A stretch of DNA of 64,000 nt from Streptomyces umbrinus. GTDB lineage: Bacteria > Actinomycetota > Actinomycetes > Streptomycetales > Streptomycetaceae. The DNA is taken from positions 1,612,001 to 1,676,000 of the forward strand of contig NZ_JAUSZI010000002.1 in NCBI RefSeq assembly GCF_030817415.1. Reading direction: 5' to 3'. Each line of letters begins with the position of its first letter. The first letter of the stretch is position 1. Position numbers and translations under genes: made by a program. Positions 51,288-63,118 of the stretch are shown here, one piece after another. The notes beneath the pieces were generated by a model. That model made no database searches and had not been told where the DNA came from. It saw only the letters and a list, made by a program, of their open reading frames with translations.

Positions 51288-52337
51288 ATGGTGAACGAGC
51301 AGGATCACGAAGCCCGACGGGACCCGGCCCCGGGCTCCCGCCTCGGAGGGACACGGTTCTCCGTCCTCGACCGCTCGCGCACCCGGGAGGGCCACGACGC
51401 CCCCGAGGCGCTGCGCGACACCGTCCGGCTTGCGCGGGACCTGGAGGAGCTCGGGTACCACCGGATCTGGGTCTCGGAGCACCACGGCGTGCCGGGCGTC
51501 GCCGGTTCCGCGCCGACCGTCCTTGCCGCCGCGGTCGCCGCCGCGACCAGCTCGATCCGGGTGGGCACGGGCGGGGTGATGCTGCCCAACCACCAGCCCC
51601 TGGTGGTGGCCGAGCAGTTCGGCGTCCTGGAGTCCCTCTTCCCCGGCCGCATCGACATGGGCCTCGGCCGTTCCGTCGGGTTCACGGACGGCGTACGGAG
51701 GGCGCTCGGCCGGGACAAGGACGTTGCCGACGACTTCGCGGCCCAGCTGGACGAACTGCTCGGCTGGTTCCGCGGCACGTCCCCGACCGGTGTGCACGCC
51801 CGTCCCGCCGAAGGCCTGACCGTGCCGCCGTTCGTGCTGGCCATGGGCGAGGGCGCGACCATCGCCGCCCGGGCCGGCCTCCCCATGGTGATCGGCGACC
51901 TCAGGAACCGCGACAAGATGCGCCGCGGCATCGACCACTACCGCGAGACGTTCCGGCCTTCCGCCTGGGCGCCGGAACCGTACGTGGTCATCTCCGGCAC
52001 GGTCGCCGTCGCTGCGACCCCGGAGGAGGCTCGGCGCCTGCTCGTCCCGGAAGCCTGGTCGATGGCGTACTCGCGCACGCACGGCACGTTTCCGCCACTC
52101 CCGCCTGCCGAGCGCGTCGAGTCGCTGACGATGACGGGGAGGGAGCGCGGCTTCTACGAATCCGGGCTCTCCGGCCAGGTCGTCGGGACGGAGGAGCAGG
52201 TCGCTCACGAGCTGGAGACGGTGATCAAGGAGACCGCGGCGGATGAAGTGCTGGTTACGACCAGCACGTATGACCGGGAGGCGCTGGTGGACTCGTACCG
52301 GCGGTTGGCCGGGGTTGTGGGGCTGGGCCCCGCCTGA
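51288..52337 (+). CDS. LLM-class flavin-dependent oxidoreductase
   Basis: 349 aa from ATG 51288 (GGAGA upstream); an ATG at 51243 is possible, and TTGACA overlaps it at 51250-51255, which favours the later start. Luciferase-like monooxygenase barrel: FSVLDRSRTREG, DLEELGYHRIWVSEHHG, GTGGVMLPNHQPLVVAEQFGVLESLFPGRIDMGLGRSVG. The motif at PLVVAEQFGVLE is typical of FMN-dependent members with a partner reductase. It is separated from the PhyH operon by a terminator, so a link is uncertain. Confidence 0.86.
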   Translation: MVNEQDHEARRDPAPGSRLGGTRFSVLDRSRTREGHDAPEALRDTVRLARDLEELGYHRIWVSEHHGVPGVAGSAPTVLAAAVAAATSSIRVGTGGVMLPNHQPLVVAEQFGVLESLFPGRIDMGLGRSVGFTDGVRRALGRDKDVADDFAAQLDELLGWFRGTSPTGVHARPAEGLTVPPFVLAMGEGATIAARAGLPMVIGDLRNRDKMRRGIDHYRETFRPSAWAPEPYVVISGTVAVAATPEEARRLLVPEAWSMAYSRTHGTFPPLPPAERVESLTMTGRERGFYESGLSGQVVGTEEQVAHELETVIKETAADEVLVTTSTYDREALVDSYRRLAGVVGLGPA

Positions 52338-52375
52338 GTGATCCGCTCAGGTCATTTGTTGGCTGCGGGCCGTTT

Positions 52376-52405
52376 GTGGCTGGTCGCGCAGTTCCCCGCG
52401 CCCCT
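52376..52405 (+). repeat. Dispersed intergenic repeat, copy 4
   Basis: Plus-strand copy of the 30-nt element, between the LLM and UvrA-like genes. Confidence 0.85.
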
Positions 52406-52474
52406 GTGGGGCGCGCCGTGCCGCACCGTGCATCATCGGTCCTGCCTCGCCCGTCGTATCTCAGGAGTCACCCC

Positions 52475-54832
52475 ATGCACAGCCCCCACGACCCGTACGT
52501 CCGTGTGCGTGGTGCCCGTGAGCACAATCTCAAGGGGGTCGATGTCGATGTTCCTCGGGATGTGCTGGCGGTCTTCACGGGGGTGTCCGGGTCCGGGAAG
52601 TCGTCGCTGGCCTTCGGGACGATCTACGCGGAGGCGCAGCGGCGGTACTTCGAGTCGGTGGCCCCGTACGCGCGGCGGCTGATCCATCAGGTGGGGGCAC
52701 CGAAGGTCGGGGACATCAGCGGGCTGCCGCCGGCGGTGTCGTTGCAGCAGCGACGGTCGACGCCCACCTCGCGCTCGTCGGTGGGTACGGTCACCAATCT
52801 CTCCAACTCGCTTCGGATGCTGTTCTCGCGCGCGGGCGACTATCCGCCGGGGGCCGAGCGTCTCGACTCGGACGCCTTCTCGTCGAACACGGCCGCCGGG
52901 GCCTGTCCCGAGTGTCATGGGCTCGGTCGGGTGCACCGTACGACCGAGGAGTCGCTGGTCCCCGACCCGTCGCTGTCGATCCGCGAGGGTGCGATCGCCG
53001 CGTGGCCGGGCGCCTGGCAGGGCAAGAACCTGCGCGATGTCCTCGACGCGCTGGGGTACGACGTGGACCGGCCGTGGCGCGAGTTGCCCGCCGAGCAGCG
53101 CGAGTGGATCCTGTTCACGGACGAGCAGCCGGTCGTGACCGTGCATCCGGTGCGGGACGCCGAGCGGATCCAACGCCCGTACCAGGGCACGTACATGAGC
53201 GCTCGGCGCTATGTCATGAAGACCTTCTCGGACTCGAAGAGTCAGACGTTGCGGGCCAAAGCCGAGCGGTTTCTGGAGGCCGCGCCCTGTCCGGTGTGCG
53301 GCGGGAGCCGGCTGCGGCCCGAGGCGCTCGCGGTGACGTTCGCGGGCCGGACCATCGCGGAGCTGGCCGCGCTGCCGCTCGTCGAACTGGCCGCCTCCCT
53401 TACCGGACATGGCGATTCGGAGACCTCCCGCGTCCTCACCGAGGATCTGCTCGCACGTATCGACCCCGTCACCGAACTGGGCCTCGGCTATCTCAGCCTC
53501 GACCGCGCCACCCCCACGCTGTCGGCCGGTGAGCTTCAACGGCTGCGCCTGGCCACGCAGTTGCGTTCCGGTCTCTTCGGGGTCGTGTACGTCCTCGACG
53601 AGCCGTCCGCCGGACTGCACCCGGCCGACACCGAGGCACTCCTCACCGTCCTCGAACGGCTGAAGGCGGCCGGCAACTCGGTGTTCGTCGTGGAGCACCA
53701 CCTCGACGTCATGCGCGGCGCCGACTGGCTCGTCGACGTGGGGCCGAGGGCGGGCGAGCACGGAGGAGAGGTGCTGCACAGCGGCCCGGTGGCGGACCTG
53801 GAGAGTGTCACGGAGTCCGCGACGGCCCGGTTCCTCTTCGACCGCTCCCCCGCTCCGGTACGTGAAGTCCGGGCACCGCGCGGCCAGTTGAAGGTCGGCC
53901 CGGTGACACGGCACAACCTGCGCGGGGTGACCGCCGAGTTCCCGCTCGGCGTGCTCACAGCGGTCACCGGTGTCTCCGGCTCGGGCAAGTCCACGCTCAT
54001 CGGAGAGATCAGGGAGGACCTTCCGGGTGTGGGGCGGCTGGTCGCTGTCGACCAGAAGCCGATCGGCCGCACACCCCGCTCGAATCTGGCGACGTACACA
54101 GGGCTCTTCGACGTCGTGCGGAAGGTCTTCGCGGCCACGGAGGAGGCGCACCGGCGCGGATACGGCGTGGGGCGCTTCTCGTTCAACGTGGCGGGCGGGC
54201 GCTGCGAGACCTGTCAGGGTGAGGGGTTCGTCAGCGTCGAACTGCTCTTCCTGCCGAGCACCTACGCCCCGTGCCCGGACTGCGGCGGGGCGCGCTACAA
54301 CCCCGAGACGCTCGAAGTGACGTACAGGGAACGGAATATCGCGCAGGTGCTGGATCTGACGGTCGAGGCCGCCGCGGAGTTCTTCGCCGACACTCCGGCC
54401 GTCGCACGCAGCCTCTCCACGCTCCTCGATGTCGGACTCGGCTATCTGCGGCTCGGCCAGCCGGCGACCGAGCTGTCCGGCGGTGAGGCTCAGCGCATCA
54501 AGCTCGCGAGCGAACTCCAGCGCGTACGCCGTGGTCACACGCTGTATCTCCTCGACGAGCCGACAACCGGACTGCACCCGGCCGATGTCGAGGTCCTGAT
54601 GCGGCAGTTGCACGGTCTGGTCGACGGCGGGCACAGCGTCGTGGTCGTGGAGCACGACATGGCGGTGGTGGCGGGCGCGGACTGGGTGGTCGACCTGGGG
54701 CCGGGCGGCGGCGACGCGGGAGGCAGGATCGTGGCGGCGGGGCCTTCGGCGGAGGTCGCACGGGCGGAGTCGAGCACCACGGCTCCGTACCTCGCCCGTG
54801 CGCTCGGCACCGGGAGCGCTCAGTCCCAATAG
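52475..54832 (+). CDS. Short UvrA-like ABC protein (UvrA2/DrrC type)
   Basis: 785 aa from ATG 52475, AGGAG upstream. Two ABC cassettes: Walker [10 protein letters not shown] at 36-44 and again near 510, signatures [13 protein letters not shown] and [13 protein letters not shown], Walker [15 protein letters not shown] and [14 protein letters not shown]. The zinc module CETC...CPDC near 580-605 is complete; the first CPEC and CPVC pair is kept. At 785 residues it is about 150 shorter than housekeeping UvrA, lacking most of the UvrB-binding insert. Members such as DrrC give drug resistance. It overlaps the acyl-CoA synthetase gene tail to tail by 13 nt. Confidence 0.87.
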   Translation: MHSPHDPYVRVRGAREHNLKGVDVDVPRDVLAVFTGVSGSGKSSLAFGTIYAEAQRRYFESVAPYARRLIHQVGAPKVGDISGLPPAVSLQQRRSTPTSRSSVGTVTNLSNSLRMLFSRAGDYPPGAERLDSDAFSSNTAAGACPECHGLGRVHRTTEESLVPDPSLSIREGAIAAWPGAWQGKNLRDVLDALGYDVDRPWRELPAEQREWILFTDEQPVVTVHPVRDAERIQRPYQGTYMSARRYVMKTFSDSKSQTLRAKAERFLEAAPCPVCGGSRLRPEALAVTFAGRTIAELAALPLVELAASLTGHGDSETSRVLTEDLLARIDPVTELGLGYLSLDRATPTLSAGELQRLRLATQLRSGLFGVVYVLDEPSAGLHPADTEALLTVLERLKAAGNSVFVVEHHLDVMRGADWLVDVGPRAGEHGGEVLHSGPVADLESVTESATARFLFDRSPAPVREVRAPRGQLKVGPVTRHNLRGVTAEFPLGVLTAVTGVSGSGKSTLIGEIREDLPGVGRLVAVDQKPIGRTPRSNLATYTGLFDVVRKVFAATEEAHRRGYGVGRFSFNVAGGRCETCQGEGFVSVELLFLPSTYAPCPDCGGARYNPETLEVTYRERNIAQVLDLTVEAAAEFFADTPAVARSLSTLLDVGLGYLRLGQPATELSGGEAQRIKLASELQRVRRGHTLYLLDEPTTGLHPADVEVLMRQLHGLVDGGHSVVVVEHDMAVVAGADWVVDLGPGGGDAGGRIVAAGPSAEVARAESSTTAPYLARALGTGSAQSQ

Positions 54833-56331
54833 ACCTTCCTGAGCTGGGACTTGGCCAGTTTCCCCGTGGGTGTGCGCGGCAGCGCGTCCGTGAAGTCCAC
54901 GCTGCGGGGCGACTTGTAGTGGGCGATGCGGTCGCGGACGAAGTCGAGGAGTTCACGTTCGAGTTCGTGACCGGGGGCCACGCCGGGGGCGGGCTGGACG
55001 ACCGCCTTGACCGCCTCACCCATCTCCGCGTCCGGGACGCCGACGACCGCGACGTCGGTGACCTTGGGGTGCAGGGTCAGACAGTCCTCGATCTCCTGGG
55101 GGTAGATGTTCACGCCGCCGGAGATGATCGTGAAGGCCCTGCGGTCGGTGAGGAAGAGGTAGCCGTCCTCGTCGACGTGCCCGATGTCCCCGGTGGTCGT
55201 CCAGTTGGGGTGCTCGGGGTGCTGCGCCTCACGGGTGCGCGTGTCGTCGTTGTGGTACCTGAACGGGAGTTCCTCGCGCTCGAAGTACACGGTTCCCGTC
55301 TCTCCGACGGGCAGCACCTTGCCGTCCTCGCCGCAGATCCGCAGCTCACCGAGGAGGCCGCCGCGGCCCACGGACCCCGGTTTGCGCAGCCATTCCTCGG
55401 GGCCGATGAAGGTGATCCCGTTGGCCTCCGTCGCCGCGTAGTACTCGTACAGGACGGAACCCCACCAGGTGATCATCCGCCATTTGACCTCGACGGGGCA
55501 GGGCGCAGCGGCGTGGATGGCGACCTTCAGCGACGACACGTCGTACGCCTCCCGCACCTCGCGCGGCAGCTTCAGCATCCGTACGAACATGGTGGGCACC
55601 CACTGGCTGTGCGTCACCCGGTGGCGTTCGATCGCCTCCAACGCCCCTTGTGGATCGAAGGTGTTCATGAGGACGATCGTGCCGCCGGTCGCCGTGACGA
55701 CGTGGCTGAAGCGGAGTGGCGCGGCGTGGTAGAGCGGGGCGGGGCAGAGGTAGACGGTGTCCTCGCCGAAGCCGTACATGGGCTGGAAGAGCAGTTGATA
55801 CATGGTCATCACCTCGCGGACATCACCCTCGGGGAGCGTCGGCGCGATGCCCTTGGGGCGGCCGGTGGTGCCGGAGGAGTAGAGCATGTCGGCGCCGCGG
55901 GGCTGGTGGGCCGGGGGTTCGGGGGAGGCGGCGGCCAGCGCCCGCTCGTACGAGCCGTCGTCGAAGCCCAGGTACGAGGCCTGACCGGGCACCAATTGCC
56001 GTATTCGCTCCCCGAGTTCGGTGAGCGGTCCGGAGACGACGAGTGCGCTCGCACCGCAGTCGCGGACGATGTACGCGGCCTCGTCGGTGGTCAGGTGGTG
56101 GTTGACGACGGTGAGGTGGAGGCCGGAGCGGACGGCCGCCCAGTAGACCTCCAGGACGCGTGGGTCGTTGTCGGAGAGGAGCGCCAGATGGTCGCCCACG
56201 CGCAGTCCGGCGGTCCGCAGGTGGTCCGCGAGGCGCAGGGAGCGCTCTTCGAGCCGGCCGTAGGTGAGGGTCCGGCCGCCGTCCGCGGTGACGACGGCCG
56301 GCCTGGCGGGGTCGTACGCTCCGGGATACAT
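54820..56331 (-). CDS. Acyl-CoA synthetase (adenylate-forming enzyme)
   Basis: 503 aa from ATG 56331. The AMP-binding P-loop is LYSSGTTGRPKGI (about 150-162); EYYAATEANG, the GDIGHVDEDGYLFLTDR motif with YFLTDRRAFTIISGG-like hinge, and the C-terminal Lys in PRTPTGKLAKSQLRK are all present. It ligates CoA to a carboxylic acid; chain length unknown. The type resembles medium-chain or cyclohexanecarboxylate-CoA ligases. It is upstream of nothing else on its strand and convergent with the UvrA-like gene. Confidence 0.88.
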   Translation of the reverse strand: MYPGAYDPARPAVVTADGGRTLTYGRLEERSLRLADHLRTAGLRVGDHLALLSDNDPRVLEVYWAAVRSGLHLTVVNHHLTTDEAAYIVRDCGASALVVSGPLTELGERIRQLVPGQASYLGFDDGSYERALAAASPEPPAHQPRGADMLYSSGTTGRPKGIAPTLPEGDVREVMTMYQLLFQPMYGFGEDTVYLCPAPLYHAAPLRFSHVVTATGGTIVLMNTFDPQGALEAIERHRVTHSQWVPTMFVRMLKLPREVREAYDVSSLKVAIHAAAPCPVEVKWRMITWWGSVLYEYYAATEANGITFIGPEEWLRKPGSVGRGGLLGELRICGEDGKVLPVGETGTVYFEREELPFRYHNDDTRTREAQHPEHPNWTTTGDIGHVDEDGYLFLTDRRAFTIISGGVNIYPQEIEDCLTLHPKVTDVAVVGVPDAEMGEAVKAVVQPAPGVAPGHELERELLDFVRDRIAHYKSPRSVDFTDALPRTPTGKLAKSQLRKVYWD

Positions 56332-56364
56332 GCGGGGACGGTACCTCGCGGTGGTGACGGTGCG

Positions 56365-57477
56365 TCAGAGGTGTGCATACGCCTTGGAGTTCGCGTTCCG
56401 CCGGTGGGCGTCGGCGCTCCTTCGGTGGGCGTCGGCGGTCTCGACGACGGCCGTCCCGGTGCCGGCCGCCCCGGTGGTGGCCGTCTCTGCGGCGAGAGCG
56501 AGTGTTCGCCGGTCGGGTGCGCTGCCCGCCGGGAGCACCGGCTCCACGCGCACCTCGGCCACGAGGGCGCGGGCCGACACGACCCGCCAGACCGAGGTAA
56601 GCAGCGAGTCGCTCCCGACGAACGCGGGCGCGGTGGTCGCCGCTCCCCCGTCGAACCGGTAGTGGAGGTGCACCGGCTGGACGGGCACGGCGGCGTCCAG
56701 GGCGGCCTGGAAGGCGGCTCTGCGGAAGTGGCCCTGAGCACGGCCGCACCAGGTGCTCCCTTCCGGGAAGACCACGACCGCCGATCCGCCGCGCAGGGAG
56801 TCCGCGATCCGTTCGACGGTCCTCGGCAGAGCGCGCAGGCGGTCGCGCTCGATGAACAGCGCGCCGCTGCTCGCGGTGAGCACGCCCGCCACGGGCCACT
56901 GCCTGATCTCCGCCTTGGCCAGCATCCGGGCGGGGCGGACGGCGGCGAGCAGGGGGATGTCCAGCCAGGAGATGTGGTTGGCCACCAGGAGCAGTCCACC
57001 GCCGGGCGGGGCCGACCCGGTGATCCGCAACCGGACACCCGTGGCGCGCACGATCGTCCGGCACCACGTCCGGGTGAGCGGGTCGCGCCACACGGCGGCG
57101 AGCCGTCCCACGACCGGGATGAGCACGATCCCGAAGAGGAGCACGGCCAGGAGTGCGGCCAGCCGCAGCAGCGCGCGGGGCACGGCGGCCGGCGACCCCA
57201 CGGACTCCACACAGACCCGGGAGCACGGGGCGCTGGGCAGCCACGCGCTCACCGGGGCGGGTGCCGAGGGCGCCGCGACCGGACGTTCCCCTGCTCCGAC
57301 ACGCACACCGCCGCGCCGTGGGCGCAGCACCTTCCCGAGGCCCGGGCCCGGGAACACCGGGGTGCTCACGCCTGGGCTCACGAACGCCGTGGTGCCGCCC
57401 CGGCGCGGGCGGAGTTTCACGGCCACGCGAGACACACCCGTCGCACCCATCGCACCCATGCGGGACATGGTGATCAC
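56365..57477 (-). CDS. olsA: 1-acylglycerol-type acyltransferase (PlsC/OlsA-like)
   Basis: 370 aa from GTG 57477, which overlaps the OlsB-like stop as GTGA. The PlsC motifs are NHISWLD (HX4D, about 180), FIERDRL and VVFPEGSTW. A basic N-terminal region rich in Arg/Gly/Pro (about 1-85) and a membrane helix (LLRLAALLAVLLFGIVLIP) precede. It should add the second fatty acid to lyso-ornithine lipid made by the OlsB-like protein. The C-terminus repeats AHRRSADAHRRNAN. Confidence 0.8.
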   Translation of the reverse strand: MITMSRMGAMGATGVSRVAVKLRPRRGGTTAFVSPGVSTPVFPGPGLGKVLRPRRGGVRVGAGERPVAAPSAPAPVSAWLPSAPCSRVCVESVGSPAAVPRALLRLAALLAVLLFGIVLIPVVGRLAAVWRDPLTRTWCRTIVRATGVRLRITGSAPPGGGLLLVANHISWLDIPLLAAVRPARMLAKAEIRQWPVAGVLTASSGALFIERDRLRALPRTVERIADSLRGGSAVVVFPEGSTWCGRAQGHFRRAAFQAALDAAVPVQPVHLHYRFDGGAATTAPAFVGSDSLLTSVWRVVSARALVAEVRVEPVLPAGSAPDRRTLALAAETATTGAAGTGTAVVETADAHRRSADAHRRNANSKAYAHL

Positions 57478-58244
57478 GCCGGCACGAGCGACAGGAAGTG
57501 CCGCAGGTAGCGCGGGTTGACCCGGCGCATCGACAGCAGCACGTACAGGTCGGCGACGCCGAAGTCGGGGTCGTGGGCCGGTTCCGCGCAGACCCAGGCG
57601 CCGAGGCGGAGGTAGCCGCGCAGCAGCGGGGGCAGTTCGGTGCGGGCGGGGCGGGTGACGCCCTCGGCGCTCCACGGCAGCAGCGGACGTACGCGGTACT
57701 CCTCGGGCGCCAGGTGCTTGTCCCGCACCCGGTCCCAGGTGCCCGCGGCGATCGTGCCGCCGTCGGCGAGCGGGATGGAGCAGCAGCCCGCCAGCCACTC
57801 GTGGCCGCCGTCGACCATGTAGCGGGCGATCCCGGCCCATATGAGACCGATGACCGCGCCGTCGCGGTGGTCGGGGTGGACGCAGGAGCGGCCGACCTCG
57901 ACGAGCCCGGAGCGGATTCCGGCCAGCGGTCCGAGGTCGAACTCGCCCTCCGAGTAGAGCCGTCCGGCGATCGCCGCGCGGTCGGGCGGCAGCAGCCGGT
58001 AGGTGCCGACCACCTGCCCGGTCGTGGTGTCGCGTACGAGCAGGTGATCGCAGTACGCGTCGAAGGCGTCGACGTCGAGGCCCGGCTGCGAGGAGGAGAG
58101 CAGCGCGCCCATCTCCCCGGCGAAGACGTCGTGACGCAGCCGCTGGGCGGCGCGGACGTCTGCCTCGTCGCGGGCGAGGGTGACGGTGTAGCGGGTGGGG
58201 GCCGTCGACAGTGGGGGGCTGTCGAGCGTGGAAACGCCGGTCAT
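57474..58244 (-). CDS. olsB: GNAT-fold ornithine N-acyltransferase (OlsB-like)
   Basis: 256 aa from ATG 58244 with AGGAGAG upstream. The hemolysin/OlsB pattern is clear: RDEADVRAAQRLRHDVFAGEMGA (about 25-47), DAYCDHLLVRDTTTGQVVGTYRLL, LVEVGRSCVHPDHRDGAVIGLIWAGIARYM, and a C-terminal LPPLLRGYLRLGAWVCAEPAHDPDFGVADLYVLLSM. It moves a 3-hydroxyacyl group to the alpha-amino group of ornithine. It is paired with the PlsC-like gene downstream, the canonical OlsBA arrangement. Confidence 0.82.
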   Translation of the reverse strand: MTGVSTLDSPPLSTAPTRYTVTLARDEADVRAAQRLRHDVFAGEMGALLSSSQPGLDVDAFDAYCDHLLVRDTTTGQVVGTYRLLPPDRAAIAGRLYSEGEFDLGPLAGIRSGLVEVGRSCVHPDHRDGAVIGLIWAGIARYMVDGGHEWLAGCCSIPLADGGTIAAGTWDRVRDKHLAPEEYRVRPLLPWSAEGVTRPARTELPPLLRGYLRLGAWVCAEPAHDPDFGVADLYVLLSMRRVNPRYLRHFLSLVPA

Positions 58245-58424
58245 GGCACTCTCCTGGTCACGGGCCGGTTCGGCGGAGCGGCGCGACGGACCGAAGCGAA
58301 CGGTCCGTGCGCTCCTGTTCTTCCGACGCCGGCTGACCGGCGAGTAACCCCCGGAGAGAGACCGGGTGTGAGCTTGTTGAATGCCAGGGGTGCCTGATGA
58401 AACCGCGGCAAACCGTGCCCCGCA

Positions 58425-58454
58425 AGGGGCGCGGGGAACTGCGCGACCAGCCAC
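58425..58454 (-). repeat. Dispersed intergenic repeat, copy 5
   Basis: Reverse-strand copy of the 30-nt element, between sdhB and the olsB-like gene. Confidence 0.85.
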
Positions 58455-58495
58455 ATCGGACCCGCAGCCCGCAAACAACCACGGCCCCTACGGCG

Positions 58496-59241
58496 CTACC
58501 GCTTACCCGCCTTTCGAGTCGCCCGCAGCCACTCCTTGTTCATCCCCGTGATGGAGACCAGCGGGATCCCCTTGGGGCACGCGGTGGCACACTCCCCGGC
58601 CAGCGTGCACCCGCCGAACCCCTCCTCGTCCATCTGCGCCACCATGTCGAGCACCCGCGTCTCGCGCTCCGGCGCACCCTGCGGCAGCACATTCAGATGG
58701 TTGATCTTCGCCGAGGTGAAGAGCATCGCGGCCCCGTTCGGGCAGGCCGCCACGCACGCCCCGCAGCCGATGCACTCGGCGTGCTCGAAGGCGAAGTCGG
58801 CGTCCGGCTTCGGCACTGGCGTGGCATGCGCCTCCGGCGCGGCCCCAGTAGGCGCGGTGACATATCCGCCGGCCTGGATGATCCGGTCGAAGGCGGACCG
58901 GTCGACGACCAGGTCCTTGACGACCGGGAAGGCGGAGGCGCGCCACGGCTCGATGTCGATCGTGTCGCCGTCCTCGAAGGACCGCATGTGCAGCTGGCAG
59001 GAGGTCGTGCGCTCCGGCCCGTGCGCGTCGCCGTTGATGACGAGCGAGCACGCGCCGCAGATCCCCTCGCGGCAGTCGTGGTCGAAGGCGACCGGGTCCT
59101 CGCCCTTGAGGATGAGCTCCTCGTTGAGAGTGTCCAGCATCTCCAGGAAGGACATGTCGGCCGAGATGCCGTCCACTTCGTACGTGGACATCGCTCCGTC
59201 GGCGTCGGCGTTGCGCTGCCGCCAGACGCGCAGGGTGAGCT

Positions 59242-59245
<4 letters not shown>
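58496..59245 (-). CDS. sdhB: Succinate dehydrogenase iron-sulfur subunit
   Basis: 249 aa; ATG 59245 overlaps the sdhA stop as ATGA. The [2Fe-2S] ligands lie in [10 protein letters not shown] and the following CQLHM; the [4Fe-4S] and [3Fe-4S] ligands in [14 protein letters not shown] and [17 protein letters not shown] DxxC-type first cluster start is seen as HDCREGIC. It passes electrons from SdhA to menaquinone. Last gene of sdhCAB; 58245-58495 behind it holds the dispersed repeat and the olsB promoter. Confidence 0.94.
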
Positions 59246-61194
<1,949 letters not shown>

Positions 61195-61195
61195 G

Positions 61196-61903
61196 TCAGC
61201 TCACCACTCCGGTCATCACGCCCACGGGTACGGCGATGAAGCCCGCCGTCAGCACCACCGCGAGCACGTTGGCGATGGTCTTGAAAGCCCGGTCGCGGGT
61301 GCGGCTGCCCACGCCGAGGGTCTGTGCCGCGCTCCAGAAGCCGTGCCGTACGTGCAGGCCGAGCGCGAGCATCGCGACGATGTAGATGAGGTTGCCGTAC
61401 CAGGTGGAGAAGGTGTCGATGACGTTCTGGTACGGGTGTCCGTGCTGGAAGCCGTTCGCGTGCACGGTGCCGGTCGTCAGGTCGAGGATGTGCCAGACGA
61501 TGAACAGGCCGAGGATGATCCCGCCCCAGCGCATGGTGCGGGTGGCGTAGCTCGCCCGGGGCTTCTTGTGGACGTACTTGGTGGGGCGCGCCCTGATGTC
61601 GCGGCGGCTCAGCTGGTACGCGGAGACGGCGTGCGCGACGACGGCGGCGACCAGGACCACGCGGATGATCCACAGCGCCCACTCGTAGTGCAGGAAGGGC
61701 TCGCCGATGGTGCGCAGCCAGTGCGCGTAGTGGTTGAACTCGTCCGACCCGAAGAAGATCTTGAGGTTGCCCAGCATGTGGACGACCAGGTACCCCAGCA
61801 TGATCAGGCCGCTGACGGCCATCACGGTCTTCTTGCCGACGGACGAGTCCCACATGGTGCGCGTCATGGACGGTTTTCGTTCCGTCCGCGTTGCCAGAGC
61901 CAT
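61196..61903 (-). CDS. sdhC: Succinate dehydrogenase cytochrome b subunit (B-type, SdhC)
   Basis: 235 aa from ATG 61903, with five membrane segments: [75 protein letters not shown] and [19 protein letters not shown]. The four buried His (VVHML, VAHAV, VWHIL, LHVRHG) fit the diheme B-type anchor, which uses menaquinone as in Bacillus. No SdhD is needed, matching the gene order C-A-B. Divergent from a LysR gene. Confidence 0.92.
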   Translation of the reverse strand: MALATRTERKPSMTRTMWDSSVGKKTVMAVSGLIMLGYLVVHMLGNLKIFFGSDEFNHYAHWLRTIGEPFLHYEWALWIIRVVLVAAVVAHAVSAYQLSRRDIRARPTKYVHKKPRASYATRTMRWGGIILGLFIVWHILDLTTGTVHANGFQHGHPYQNVIDTFSTWYGNLIYIVAMLALGLHVRHGFWSAAQTLGVGSRTRDRAFKTIANVLAVVLTAGFIAVPVGVMTGVVS

Positions 61904-61961
61904 GGAACGCACGCTAGGGCCGGGAGGGCCGATCGGTCCAAGACATGGAGCAGCTCGATTC

Positions 61962-61980
61962 GATAGGCCCTGGCTATCGT
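61962..61980. promoter_or_regulatory. LysR-box-like inverted repeat between sdhC and the lysR gene
   Basis: CGATAG-N7-CTATCG at 61962-61980, a perfect interrupted palindrome containing the T-N11-A pattern of LysR binding sites. It lies 18 nt before the lysR start and 58 nt from the sdhC start. Confidence 0.65.
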
Positions 61981-61997
61981 GGGCGTATTCTTGGGGC

Positions 61998-62882
61998 ATG
62001 CAGTTCCAGCAGCTCCAGTACTTCGTGGCCGTCGCCGAGACGCGGCACTTCACCCGGGCCGCCGATCTGGTCCATGTCGCTCAGCCGTCGCTCTCCCAGC
62101 AGATCAAGGCTCTGGAGCGGGAGTTGGGCGCCGATCTCTTTCTCCGGGCCCGCGGGAACATCACGCTCACGGACGCGGGCGAGGCGCTGCTGCCGCTGGC
62201 CCGCCGCATCCTGGCCGACGCGGACACGGCTCGGCACGAGGTCCAGGAGCTGGCCCAGCTGCGCAGCGGGCGGGTCCGGCTGGGCGCGACGCCGAGCCTG
62301 TGCACGGGCCTGCTGCCGGATGTGCTGCGCGCCTTCCATGACCGGTATCCCGGCATCCGGCTGCTGATCGAGGAGGGCGGCTCGCACGATCTCGTACGGG
62401 AGCTAGCGCGCGGGGCGCTCGATCTCGCCCTCGTGGTGCTGCCGCTGCCCACGCCGTCGCCCGCTCTGACCACGGTGGAGGTGCTGCGGGAGGACCTGGT
62501 GGTGGTGTCGTCGCCGGACGCGTCGGCGCCGGGGGGCGGGCGGCGGTCCGTGCGGGTTTCCGACCTGGAGGGTGAGCGGCTGGTGATGTTCCGGCACGGG
62601 TACGACTTGCGGGAGCTGACGGTTGCCGCGTGTCGCTCCGCGGGGTTCGAGCCGGATTTCGCGGTGGAGGGTGGGGAGATGGACGCGGTGTTGGGGTTCG
62701 TCCGGGCGGGGCTGGGGGTGGCTGTGGTGCCGCGGATGGTCGCTGCGCGGACCGGGCGGGGGTTGCGGGTCACCCCGCTCGCCCGGCCCGGGCTGGCTCG
62801 GACCATCGCGCTGGCGCACCGCAGCGATGTGGCTCCGCCTCGGGCGGCTCGGGAGCTCCAGCGGATGCTGTTGGAGCGGTGA
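61998..62882 (+). CDS. LysR family regulator divergent from sdhCAB
   Basis: 294 aa from ATG 61998. The helix-turn-helix is FVAVAETRHFTRAADLVHVAQPSLSQQIKALERELGADLFLR (about 9-50), then a co-inducer domain (RVRLGATPSLCTGLLPDVL). Its location and the palindrome suggest control of sdhCAB and of itself, sensing a central metabolite. Not proven. Confidence 0.9.
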   Translation: MQFQQLQYFVAVAETRHFTRAADLVHVAQPSLSQQIKALERELGADLFLRARGNITLTDAGEALLPLARRILADADTARHEVQELAQLRSGRVRLGATPSLCTGLLPDVLRAFHDRYPGIRLLIEEGGSHDLVRELARGALDLALVVLPLPTPSPALTTVEVLREDLVVVSSPDASAPGGGRRSVRVSDLEGERLVMFRHGYDLRELTVAACRSAGFEPDFAVEGGEMDAVLGFVRAGLGVAVVPRMVAARTGRGLRVTPLARPGLARTIALAHRSDVAPPRAARELQRMLLER

Positions 62883-62951
62883 GGCTCCGCCGGGGGGCCG
62901 TGCCCGGGACCGCCGTTTTGGTGGAGCGCCGTTTTTGGGTGCGCGTTCATT

Positions 62952-62981
62952 GTGGCTGAGCGCGCAGTTCCCCGCGCCCCT
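62952..62981 (+). repeat. Dispersed intergenic repeat, copy 6
   Basis: Variant with GAG in place of GTG inside GGCTGAGCGCGCAG; otherwise identical. Confidence 0.85.
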
Positions 62982-63024
62982 GGGTGGGTGGGGGTCGGCG
63001 TGGCGCCTTGGGTGCGGGTGCATC

Positions 63025-63054
63025 GTGGCTGAGCGCGCAGTTCCCCGCGCCCCT
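63025..63054 (+). repeat. Dispersed intergenic repeat, copy 7
   Basis: Same GAG variant as copy 6, in tandem orientation 73 nt away. Confidence 0.85.
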
Positions 63055-63088
63055 GAAAGCGGGGCTGCGCCCCTGGCTTTTCGCCTTT

Positions 63089-63118
63089 AGGGGCGCGGGG
63101 AACTGCGCGACCAGCCAG
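63089..63118 (-). repeat. Dispersed intergenic repeat, copy 8
   Basis: Reverse-strand copy with the GACCAGCC form, opposed to copies 6 and 7. Confidence 0.85.

Noticed and set aside
54919..57510. An 863-codon plus-strand frame opposite the acyl-CoA synthetase and PlsC genes
   Set aside because: Antisense shadow; both minus-strand genes have complete catalytic motifs.
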